This document shows, piece by piece, positions 16,156 through 21,917 of a stretch of 21,917 bases of DNA. Where the stretch lies: the NCBI GenBank assembly GCA_913046825.1, contig CAJWTF010000053.1, positions 1-21,917 on the forward strand, read 5' to 3'. Positions within the stretch are counted from its first letter, which is position 1. Each line of letters begins with the position of its first letter. A program made the position numbers and the translations under genes. The notes beneath the pieces are model-generated. The model did no database searches, was not told the origin of the DNA, and saw nothing but the letters and a program-made list of their open reading frames with translations. The DNA comes from an uncultured Rickettsiales bacterium. Lineage in GTDB: Bacteria > Pseudomonadota > Alphaproteobacteria > UBA8366.

Positions 16156-16530
16156 TTAAGCGGGTAATTTTGTGGACTGCCAAGCGACCATGCGCCATGT
16201 GCCGCCTTGGTTTTGATATATGTCTGTGAACCGGACACCGAATGAATTGGGCGTGCCTTTCGCTAGAATACTGATTTGCGCGGCACCTGTCAGAATGACT
16301 GCGTCGCCCAAATCTTGCGCCTCGACGTCGCGTGCTTCTACGGAGGTGTATTCTGTAGCGCCGGATTCCATGGCGGCGATCAGGCTGTCCTTGGTGTCCA
16401 GGCGCGCCGAGGAATGGGTGTAGACCAAATCCTTACACAGTAAATTCTTTAGTTTGGCGACATCTTTGTCGACCATTGCCTGCATACGTTCTTTATCAAG
16501 CGCTATAATTCGGGCACCGTTTTCGCTCAT
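16156..16530 (-). CDS. NTF2-like / DUF4440 (SnoaL-like) small protein
   Basis: This 124-residue protein has an NTF2-like alpha+beta barrel pattern: a first helix (DKERMQAMVDKDVAKLKNLL), DLVYTHSSARLDTKDSLIAAM, a run of beta strands, and the late GVRFTDIYQNQGGTWRMVAWQST. That ending is typical of DUF4440. Members are often cofactor-free isomerases, dehydratases or binding proteins in catabolic operons. The ATG at 16530 has GGAG eight bases upstream and is preferred to an in-frame start at 16563, which would run into the upstream gene. The reaction here is unknown. Confidence 0.85.
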   Translation of the reverse strand: MSENGARIIALDKERMQAMVDKDVAKLKNLLCKDLVYTHSSARLDTKDSLIAAMESGATEYTSVEARDVEAQDLGDAVILTGAAQISILAKGTPNSFGVRFTDIYQNQGGTWRMVAWQSTKLPA

Positions 16531-16562
16531 GGCATTTCTCCGTTCGTTCGAGTTTGTCGGCA

Positions 16563-17156
16563 TTATTCGGCGGCTTCCGGCGTGGGGATGTGGGTGGCAC
16601 TTAGTCCGCTTTCCAACATGCCGTCCATGGCACCGTCTTCCATCTCGATTTGCAACGCCATGTTGATTTTATTGAACATGCTTGTGAGGTTCGCGCGCAT
16701 GGTTATGGCGACTAGTTCGCGATCACTGAAATAAGCCGCCATTTCCTCATAGATTTTGTCGCGGATGCCCCAAGGACGCTCGATAGCTAATCGCACATAA
16801 TCGCGCACTAGTTTTTCTTTTGCATTGAGGCCCGGTGGGTTCGGCTCCAGGATGTTCTCCAGTGTCTCCGTATCCATCCCTAGTTCGGCAGCGCGGCTCG
16901 AGTGATGGACCGTGCAATAGGGGCACTCGTTCACCTTGGAGACGGTAACGACGATGATCTCTACTAGACGTGGCGGAAGTATTTCCTTTGCGCGGAATTT
17001 GGCGCCCATTCCGAAGATGAGTTCCGCGATTTCCGGGCAATTGAAATAGTGCGGTGGTAAATTGGCGTTGCGGGCAAAGGCCTGTTCGATATCGACAAAG
17101 GAGTCCCGGTATTCCTCCGGAATTTCGTCGGCGCTTAGTTTAGGGACACGGGCCAT
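16563..17156 (-). CDS. AhpD/CMD-family protein with CxxCxxxH
   Basis: This 197-residue protein has a carboxymuconolactone decarboxylase fold with the alkylhydroperoxidase motif ECPYCTVHH: Cys78, Cys81 and His85. Unlike the family member at 1651, it keeps the redox pair and could act as a peroxidase or thiol oxidoreductase. Members of this subgroup are also found in catabolic operons with no proven peroxidase role. AGGAGC precedes the ATG. It lies in the run between the NTF2-like gene and the bicupin gene, where protection from peroxides made by oxygenases is a reasonable guess. Confidence 0.87.
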   Translation of the reverse strand: MARVPKLSADEIPEEYRDSFVDIEQAFARNANLPPHYFNCPEIAELIFGMGAKFRAKEILPPRLVEIIVVTVSKVNECPYCTVHHSSRAAELGMDTETLENILEPNPPGLNAKEKLVRDYVRLAIERPWGIRDKIYEEMAAYFSDRELVAITMRANLTSMFNKINMALQIEMEDGAMDGMLESGLSATHIPTPEAAE

Positions 17157-17213
17157 TGGAAGCGCTCCTGAATTTCCGTCGTCTCGGGAATGACAGTTTA
17201 TAGACGCTCTTCG

Positions 17214-18326
17214 CTACTCTGCAGCTGCCGTCGAGCGGTTGGTGCCGAAGCCGACACTGGAGCCCAATAACGCGGCTGGAAGCTTTAAGTCTTCCTGCCA
17301 AATTAGCGATTCCATGAAGAGATGGAGTGGCTGATCTTGCACCGTCAACTCGTAGACGTATTCGTCATAGGAGGCGTGGTTGTGGGTCGCCCATCCAGGG
17401 GCGGAGAGCATTAAATCTCCCGCCTTCCATTCGTAAACCTTTCCTTCGACCGTGCTGCGGCCTTCGCCCTCGAAATAGTAGTTGATTGCGGCGGACGTGT
17501 GCCGGTGCGGCCGGTCGACGATCTTTGGCGGGCGAATGGTGATGGTCGCGAAGAAACTCGGTGTACAGCCGTTAAAGCGCGTCGTCATTGGGTTGTACAT
17601 CATGTAGAGGCGGCGTCCGACATAATCCTTTCCGAGCGCCTCCAGTTTAACGAGATGTTCTTTCACCTCTTCCCAGGGCCAATGCAGGGCTTTGGATTCG
17701 ACCGACTGCGGATTGATCAGTACCTCATAGGGCATCAACCAGGCGCCTTCTTCGTTCAGCTGGAAGGTGCCATAGGGGCTGTTCGATTTGGGATCCTCAC
17801 GGCCTTTTTCTTCGCCGCGGTCTTCTTCTACCGCTGCCATCACTGGCGGGTTCTCGTTCGCGGTGTAGACATTGAGGCGCTGGAGCAACGGAATGTTGGA
17901 ATAGGTGAGGCGTGCCTGGACCTTATCCGTGTCATTCACGTGCCGGTAGGCCGTGTAGGAGGGGTGATTGACCACGTGATACCGGCCGTATTTGATCTTC
18001 TTGCCGGCGATTTCGGTAAAACCACTGCCCCTGATGCAGAAGTTCACTTCCGTCGCGTTGTGCCGGAACAAACGTGACTGCTCGCCTGGGCGCAGGACAT
18101 CGAGGCTGACGCGGATGCCGGGCGCTAAGCCGAGGCTTGATTCCTCGGCGCGGGGATGAGCGAGAATCGAGGAGCGGAAGCCGTTCTCCGGCTGATCCAG
18201 ATCGGCAAGACGCTCGATTTCATTGTCGATATCTTCCTTGGTGAAGATGACCGGCTCCCAGAAGTCTAACTCCTTCTCGCGCGGTATTCCCGTTTGATGG
18301 ACGATCTTTCCCTTGGGTTCGCTCAT
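17214..18326 (-). CDS. Bicupin dioxygenase-like protein (gentisate 1,2-dioxygenase family)
   Basis: This 370-residue protein has two cupin domains, at about 75-130 and 265-320, like gentisate and 1-hydroxy-2-naphthoate dioxygenases, which use Fe(II) to open hydroxylated rings. The C-terminal cupin carries a full metal set: His274 and His276 (RPHRHTSAAINYYFEGEG) and His315/His317 (APGWATHNH). The N-terminal cupin has only scattered His (FRHNATE, His89; His121; His129) and no HxH. Classical gentisate dioxygenases bind iron in the N-terminal cupin, so the active half seems swapped here. An AGGAGG site sits before the ATG. It is 20 bases after the Rieske ferredoxin gene. Its role as a ring-cleaving enzyme is inferred; a non-catalytic or other quercetinase-like role is possible. 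Confidence 0.82.
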   Translation of the reverse strand: MSEPKGKIVHQTGIPREKELDFWEPVIFTKEDIDNEIERLADLDQPENGFRSSILAHPRAEESSLGLAPGIRVSLDVLRPGEQSRLFRHNATEVNFCIRGSGFTEIAGKKIKYGRYHVVNHPSYTAYRHVNDTDKVQARLTYSNIPLLQRLNVYTANENPPVMAAVEEDRGEEKGREDPKSNSPYGTFQLNEEGAWLMPYEVLINPQSVESKALHWPWEEVKEHLVKLEALGKDYVGRRLYMMYNPMTTRFNGCTPSFFATITIRPPKIVDRPHRHTSAAINYYFEGEGRSTVEGKVYEWKAGDLMLSAPGWATHNHASYDEYVYELTVQDQPLHLFMESLIWQEDLKLPAALLGSSVGFGTNRSTAAAE

Positions 18327-18346
18327 CTCATCATCCTCCTATCGGA

Positions 18347-18661
18347 TCACACTTTCACCAGAATATCTTCGCCCTCGACCTTTACCTCGAAGACCTTGAG
18401 GGCATCGGTCACGGGCGCGCAGAGGGCTTCGCCGGTCTTGATGCTGAAGCGTCCTTCATGCAGCGGGCACTCAATCTCGTCACCTTCTTGGAAGCCATCG
18501 ACCATCGATGCGTAGGCATGAGTACAAATGTTGCTGGTGGCGTGAAAATCGCCATCTAAATTGTAGATTGCGATGTCTTCTTCGCCGACTTGAACACGGA
18601 TCGGTTCTTCGGCTGCGACGTCGGCCTTTGCGGCCACTCGGTGCCAGTTATCTTCGCTCAC
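18347..18661 (-). CDS. Rieske [2Fe-2S] ferredoxin
   Basis: This 104-residue Rieske ferredoxin has the cluster motifs Cys46-Thr-His48 and Cys65-Pro-Leu-His68 (CTHAYA...ECPLHEGRF). Size and sequence fit the small electron carriers of aromatic-ring-hydroxylating dioxygenases (NahAb/BphF type), which pass electrons from a reductase to the terminal oxygenase. I chose the GTG at 18661 because AGAGAGGAA stands about seven bases upstream and the encoded start SEDNWHRVA matches family starts. The in-frame ATG at 18694 would add 11 atypical residues. It is the first gene of the cluster. No oxygenase alpha/beta subunit or ferredoxin reductase is encoded in the window. Confidence 0.92.
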   Translation of the reverse strand: MSEDNWHRVAAKADVAAEEPIRVQVGEEDIAIYNLDGDFHATSNICTHAYASMVDGFQEGDEIECPLHEGRFSIKTGEALCAPVTDALKVFEVKVEGEDILVKV

Positions 18662-18706
18662 GGTAGTTCCTCTCTCAAACGGTGCCGCTGACATTAATTT
18701 GCGGCA

Positions 18707-18722
18707 ATTAGGTTTCGCTAAT
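18707..18722. promoter_or_regulatory. Inverted repeat in the divergent promoter region
   Basis: ATTAG-N6-CTAAT is a perfect five-base inverted repeat in the gap between the ferredoxin-led cluster and the divergent exporter gene, where a shared operator is expected. No regulator gene lies next to it, and short repeats like this arise by chance. The rest of 18662-18799 shows no clear promoter hexamers apart from an A/T-rich AGTATATCAT near 18736. Confidence 0.3.
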
Positions 18723-18799
18723 CATTGGAATTCTAAGTATATCATGGTCTGGCGTTTTCCAAGTGGGTGCGCGCGTTCAGCGCCGCAAGAACCGTCCTG

Positions 18800-19558
18800 A
18801 TGTTACCTTTTGATCCAACCCCGGCCGCGATTGCGCTGGTCGTTATTGCATTTTTAGTCGCCGGTACGTCGAAAGGCGTGCTTGGCGTCGGTATCCCCTT
18901 GATTGCGGTGCCAGCGTTAAGTGGCGTGATGCATCCGGCGACGACACTCTCCGTCTTAGCGTTGCCAATCGTGCTTTCCAACTTGTGGCAGGCGTTAGAA
19001 GGGCGACGCTTCGGTCAGACGTTCCGACGGTTCTGGCCCGCGATTCCAACTATAATAATAGGCGGTGTCCTGGGTGCCCAATTCATCACGACGATTGACC
19101 CAAAATCGGCACAAATTGCGCTGGGTGCCATCGTCTTGATCTATGCGATCTCACAATTAACTGGTGTGCGCGTCCCGGCGCCGGCCCCGACCGGAGAGAG
19201 GTTTTGGACCGCATGCGTTGGATTGCTATCCGGCCTGCTGGGCGGTTTCGCCGCCTATTTCGGGCCGCCGGTGATCATGTATTTACTGGCGCTTAAAGTG
19301 ACGAAGGAAGAATTCGTGAGCTGTGCCGGGATGCTCTACCTGATCGGCATCATTCCGGTATTCGCGACCCTCGTTTATAAGGATGTTTTGGGTAAGCCCG
19401 AACTGATGCTCTCCGGTATCGGTGTGGTCTTGATTTTGACGGCGGTGTTTTTCGGGACTTGGTTACGGGGGCGTATTTCCCAGCAAATATTTAGGAAAGC
19501 GCTGTTGGTAATCTTGATCGCGATGGCCCTGAATATGTTGCGCCGGGGGCTTTTCTAG
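18800..19558 (+). CDS. TauE/SafE-family sulfite/organosulfonate exporter
   Basis: This integral membrane protein has about 252 residues and seven to eight hydrophobic segments. Family marks include the early AFLVAGTSKGVLGVGIPLIAVP-type repeat and the second-half repeat GLLSGLLGGFAAYFGPPVIMYLLAL. TauE/SafE proteins export sulfite, sulfonates or similar anions across the inner membrane. I prefer the ATG at 18800, just before the first membrane helix; an in-frame GTG at 18767 would add 11 residues. Neither has a clear ribosome site. It is divergent from the catabolic cluster and might export an acidic product, but no sulfur genes are adjacent. Its TAG shares the CTAG at 19555-19558 with the stop of the opposing HD gene. 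Confidence 0.87.
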   Translation: MLPFDPTPAAIALVVIAFLVAGTSKGVLGVGIPLIAVPALSGVMHPATTLSVLALPIVLSNLWQALEGRRFGQTFRRFWPAIPTIIIGGVLGAQFITTIDPKSAQIALGAIVLIYAISQLTGVRVPAPAPTGERFWTACVGLLSGLLGGFAAYFGPPVIMYLLALKVTKEEFVSCAGMLYLIGIIPVFATLVYKDVLGKPELMLSGIGVVLILTAVFFGTWLRGRISQQIFRKALLVILIAMALNMLRRGLF

Positions 19559-20142
19559 CCCGGATAAAGCGCGTCGAAGCGCTTCAAAAAATGATCTTGC
19601 ACTTCGTGCGGTGGCAAGGCGTGCAGCCGTATCCGATCGATGCCCTGGTGTCGGCCAAAGTATCGGAGTGATTCCTTTTCCTCGAAATCAGCCAATTGCC
19701 GAGCTTCGAGAAACGCCGAGGCACGATCCGCCTTCTTGATTAATGTGGAGATTACGCGTGGCAGTTTCGCGGGCAGGCCGAACCGAAGATGCACGGCGAT
19801 CGCCAATCGTTCCTCCAGATTGTGATAATCCACACCAACCGCGGCCTTGAAGGGCGAAATCAAATCGCCGATGACGTATTCTGGGGCGTCATGTAGCAGC
19901 GCCGCAAGGCGCCATTCGCGCTCCAAGCTCGGCTGGAAGCGCACCACTAAACGTTCCACCAAGATAGAATGCTGCGCAACCGAATAGGCCCACTCGCCCT
20001 TGGTCTGTCCGTTCCAGCGCGCGACGCGGGCGAGACCATGTGCGATGTCGTCAATCTCGATATCAAGTGGGGAGGGGTCGAGCAGGTCCAGGCGGCGGCC
20101 GCTCAACATGCGTTGCCAGGCTCTTGATGCGGCTTTAGCCAT
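19555..20142 (-). CDS. HD-domain phosphohydrolase (YfbR-like)
   Basis: This 195-residue protein has an HD metal site: His58 (VAQHSILVERL), His84-Asp85 (AALLHDAPEYVIGD) and Asp139 (IKKADRAS). The spacing and the APEYVIGDLISPFK stretch resemble YfbR-like 5'-deoxynucleotidases, which remove phosphate from dNMPs. It is slightly longer than usual at the N-terminus. The start overlaps the stop of the small exported-protein gene as TGATG, so the two are translationally coupled. Confidence 0.88.
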   Translation of the reverse strand: MAKAASRAWQRMLSGRRLDLLDPSPLDIEIDDIAHGLARVARWNGQTKGEWAYSVAQHSILVERLVVRFQPSLEREWRLAALLHDAPEYVIGDLISPFKAAVGVDYHNLEERLAIAVHLRFGLPAKLPRVISTLIKKADRASAFLEARQLADFEEKESLRYFGRHQGIDRIRLHALPPHEVQDHFLKRFDALYPG

Positions 20143-20423
20143 CAGATCTGTCGTTTCCCTTTGTCTTTTCCGTTGGGGTTGGATTTGTCCTTCGGTGCCT
20201 CCGGATGGACGCGTGGTATCACTATATCGCCGTTTTCGTTTATATAGGGCTCACCGAATTGAGGCAGCGAATGCATGAACATTTTCATGGCCTCCATTAG
20301 CGTGCGCATTCCTTCCGTCACCAGTTGTTCCGGTGACTTTTGTCTCTCTGCCGGGTCCGTCGCCAATACCGGAGACGAAATGAGTGAGATCGTCAAAAAT
20401 ACGACGATTGCGCTGCGCAGCAT
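20142..20423 (-). CDS. Small exported protein of unknown function
   Basis: This 93-residue protein has a clear signal peptide: MLRS, a hydrophobic core (IVVFLTISLISS) and likely cleavage after VLA near residue 21. The mature part has an amphipathic helix (EQLVTEGMRTLMEAMKMFMHSLPQF), a short strand-like NGDIVIPRV, and a Lys/Pro-rich tail. I recall similar small proteins in alphaproteobacteria but know no function. The TGATG junction with the HD gene suggests a fixed pair, odd for one exported and one cytoplasmic protein. Confidence 0.8.
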   Translation of the reverse strand: MLRSAIVVFLTISLISSPVLATDPAERQKSPEQLVTEGMRTLMEAMKMFMHSLPQFGEPYINENGDIVIPRVHPEAPKDKSNPNGKDKGKRQI

Positions 20424-20464
20424 GTTGGACTCCTATCCTGCAATCTATCATATCAGTTTGAAGG

Positions 20465-20475
20465 GTGTTAAACAC
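20465..20475. promoter_or_regulatory. Short inverted repeat between divergent genes
   Basis: GTGTT-A-AACAC is a perfect five-base inverted repeat in the 79-base gap between the exported-protein gene and the aspartate dehydrogenase gene. It lies 27 bases before the latter's ATG, where a repressor would act. The call is weak on its own. Confidence 0.2.
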
Positions 20476-20502
20476 AATTGATCCGGTTTGAGGGAGAGTA
20501 AT

Positions 20503-21324
20503 ATGGCTGCGAATGGCGAAATGAACGTCAGTATTGGCGGGTTTGGTGCGATCGGCATGGCGGTCGCGAGAGCCCTCGATGGCAGGAGTATCCCGGGGAT
20601 GCGGTTGGCAGCGGTCTCCGCCAAAGACAAACCGGCCGCGACAGCGCGAATGAAAGATTATGCGTCCCCTGTACCGGTCATGGGTTTGGCAGAACTCGCC
20701 GATACATCGGATATTGTTATTGAATGTGCCCCGTCCGCTGTGTTTCGCGAAGTGGCGGAAGCTGCGATCGAAAAGGGTCTCATCTTCATGCCGCTCTCTT
20801 GCGGGCAATTACTCGATCATATGGATCTGGTCACCCGGGCGGAGGAGACAGGCGCGCGGATTGTTGTGCCGACCGGTGCGCTCCTAGGGTTGGACGCCGT
20901 GCGGGGAGCCGCTGAAGGTGAAATCGAGTCCGTAACCATGGTCACCCGCAAACCGCCGAGCGGTCTCGCAGGTGCACCGCATCTCGTCGAGAACGATATC
21001 GATGTGAGTGATTTGTCCGAACCGTTGATGGTTTTCGACGGCACCGCTCGCGGTGCGGTCAAAGGGTTTCCGGCGAACGTGAATGTAGCGGTAGCTCTTA
21101 GCCTCGCGGGAATTGGACCGGATTGGACGACCATTCAAGTGTGGGCCGACCCCGGAGTGACCCGGAATACGCACACCATCAAGGTCGAAGCGGATTCGGT
21201 GCGTTTCGAGATGACGATCGAGAATGTGCCATCGTTAGAGAACCCACGCACCGGGGCATTGACGCCGCTCAGCACTATTGCGGCATTGCGAGGGCTCGTT
21301 CAGCCATTGAAGGTTGGGAGTTAG
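20503..21324 (+). CDS. L-aspartate dehydrogenase (NadX-type)
   Basis: This 273-residue protein has an N-terminal NAD(P) Rossmann motif GFGAIG (13-18) and the aspartate dehydrogenase C-terminal domain. Characteristic segments are VPTGALLGLDAVRGAAEGEIESV, TRKPPSGL, ARGAVKGFPANVNVAVALSLAGIGPD, RNTHTIKVEAD and IENVPSLENPRTG (each a family block). The family oxidises L-aspartate to iminoaspartate/oxaloacetate, feeding NAD synthesis or amino acid breakdown. The ATG at 20503 follows GGGAGAG by about five bases; an upstream in-frame TTG at 20488 precedes that site and is rejected. No nadA or nadC gene is adjacent. It ends nine bases from the convergent hydratase gene. Confidence 0.9.
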   Translation: MAANGEMNVSIGGFGAIGMAVARALDGRSIPGMRLAAVSAKDKPAATARMKDYASPVPVMGLAELADTSDIVIECAPSAVFREVAEAAIEKGLIFMPLSCGQLLDHMDLVTRAEETGARIVVPTGALLGLDAVRGAAEGEIESVTMVTRKPPSGLAGAPHLVENDIDVSDLSEPLMVFDGTARGAVKGFPANVNVAVALSLAGIGPDWTTIQVWADPGVTRNTHTIKVEADSVRFEMTIENVPSLENPRTGALTPLSTIAALRGLVQPLKVGS

Positions 21325-21333
21325 CGTTCCCGT

Positions 21334-21917
21334 CTACTTACCCTGGAAATTAGCTTTGCGCTTCTCGTTATAGGCCAGGATGCCTTCGACGCGATCTTCC
21401 GTCGTGACCATACGATTGTACGCTTCGAGCTCGAACATATAACCACTCTTCAAATCGACGTTCTGTGACATGTTCATCGACTTCTTGGCTTGGCGGATGG
21501 AGATCGGCGCGTTGTCGCAAATCCGTTGAGCGGTCGCGAGGGCTTCGTCGAGCAGGCTCTCACCTTCGCAAAGCTTGTTAACAATGCCGTATTCGTAGGC
21601 ATCTTCCGCGGAGATCGGCGTACCGGTCAGGATAATCTCCTTTGCGCGACGCAAACCGACGGCACGGGGCAGGTTTTGGGTGCCGCATGCGCCCGGCATG
21701 ATCCCGAGCGTTACTTCCGTGAGCGCAAAGCGGGCGTGCTTTGCGGCGTATACGAAGTCGCAACCGAGGGTCATCTCGAAACCGCCTGCATAGGCGGCGC
21801 CGTTGATAGCGGCAATGATCGGCACCGGGCAGTCCATTTCCGCCATAATCATCTGCTCGAACAAGGCATGTTGTGCCATCCATTGCGCGTCGGTCATGCC
21901 GTTGCGTTCTTTCAAAT
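21334..21917 (-). CDS. Enoyl-CoA hydratase/isomerase (crotonase), N-terminus beyond window
   Basis: About 194 residues of a crotonase of roughly 260 are visible; the gene enters from the right edge. It starts inside the oxyanion-hole region, whose usual form is CAGADLKER and of which LKERNGM is seen. INGAAYAGGFEMTLGCDF gives the second oxyanion strand. Both general acid/base glutamates of hydratases are retained, in LTEVTLGIMPGACGTQ and in RAKEIILTGTPISAED. It should therefore hydrate 2-enoyl-CoA esters; the LKER feature also occurs in methylglutaconyl-CoA hydratases. The C-terminus (EGILAYNEKRKANFQGK) is complete. Confidence 0.9.
   Translation of the reverse strand, partial: LKERNGMTDAQWMAQHALFEQMIMAEMDCPVPIIAAINGAAYAGGFEMTLGCDFVYAAKHARFALTEVTLGIMPGACGTQNLPRAVGLRRAKEIILTGTPISAEDAYEYGIVNKLCEGESLLDEALATAQRICDNAPISIRQAKKSMNMSQNVDLKSGYMFELEAYNRMVTTEDRVEGILAYNEKRKANFQGK

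Noticed and set aside
16119..16238. 40-residue N-terminal extension of the YghU-type protein
   Set aside because: It would overlap the end of the NTF2-like gene, has no homology to YghU starts, and a good ribosome site precedes the ATG at 16118.
17499..18077. 192-codon open frame on the + strand
   Set aside because: Antisense shadow of the bicupin gene, whose cupin motifs and ribosome site are clear.
1..21917. CRISPR array, tRNA, rRNA, insertion sequence ends or phage genes
   Set aside because: No spaced direct repeats, no tRNA-like cloverleaf, no transposase or integrase reading frame and no terminal repeats were seen on reading both strands, though short degenerate repeats could be missed by eye.

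Overview
The window reads as a gene-dense chromosomal segment of a proteobacterium, most likely an alphaproteobacterium (moderate confidence). The reasons are the gene families present (a YghU-type glutathione transferase, an HD hydrolase paired with a small secreted protein, an L-aspartate dehydrogenase, CoA-dependent catabolic enzymes), the moderately GC-rich coding sequence, and short gaps with several tail-to-tail overlaps. I found no rRNA, tRNA, CRISPR array, insertion sequence or phage gene.

Region 1 (1-4966) mixes redox and stress genes with decay. It holds the N-terminal two-thirds of a cytoplasmic DMSO/biotin-sulfoxide reductase-type molybdoenzyme, a divergent carboxymuconolactone decarboxylase-family protein, a two-CBS-domain protein and a ribokinase. 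These are followed by a universal stress protein gene broken by two frameshifts and an in-frame stop, and by a 5' fragment of a mannose-1-phosphate guanylyltransferase gene. Between the two broken genes lies a perfect FNR/FixK-type box (TTGAT-N4-ATCAA) at class II promoter spacing from a good -10 hexamer, facing the dead stress gene.

Region 2 (4963-10662, + strand) encodes a fold-type IV aminotransferase resembling (R)-amine transaminases, a type I Baeyer-Villiger monooxygenase and a two-domain class III CoA-transferase. In the CoA-transferase only the C-terminal half keeps the catalytic Asp. A possible frameshifted small membrane-protein remnant sits in the gap before it.

Region 3 (10676-18661, - strand) is a nine-gene co-directional catabolic cluster. 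In transcription order: Rieske ferredoxin, bicupin dioxygenase-like protein, AhpD/CMD-family protein, NTF2-like protein, YghU-type GST, conventional thiolase, DUF35 protein, thiolase-like protein without the nucleophilic Cys, and acyl-CoA ligase. The DUF35 protein plus Cys-less thiolase pair resembles the ChsH2(DUF35)-Ltp2 retro-aldolase of steroid side-chain breakdown. Regions 2 and 3 together look like a catabolic island for a cyclic, branched or polycyclic ketone or amine: oxygenation, activation with CoA, C-C cleavage. The substrate is unknown.

Region 4 (18800-21917) holds a TauE/SafE-family exporter, an HD phosphohydrolase coupled to a small exported protein, an L-aspartate dehydrogenase, and an enoyl-CoA hydratase cut by the window edge.
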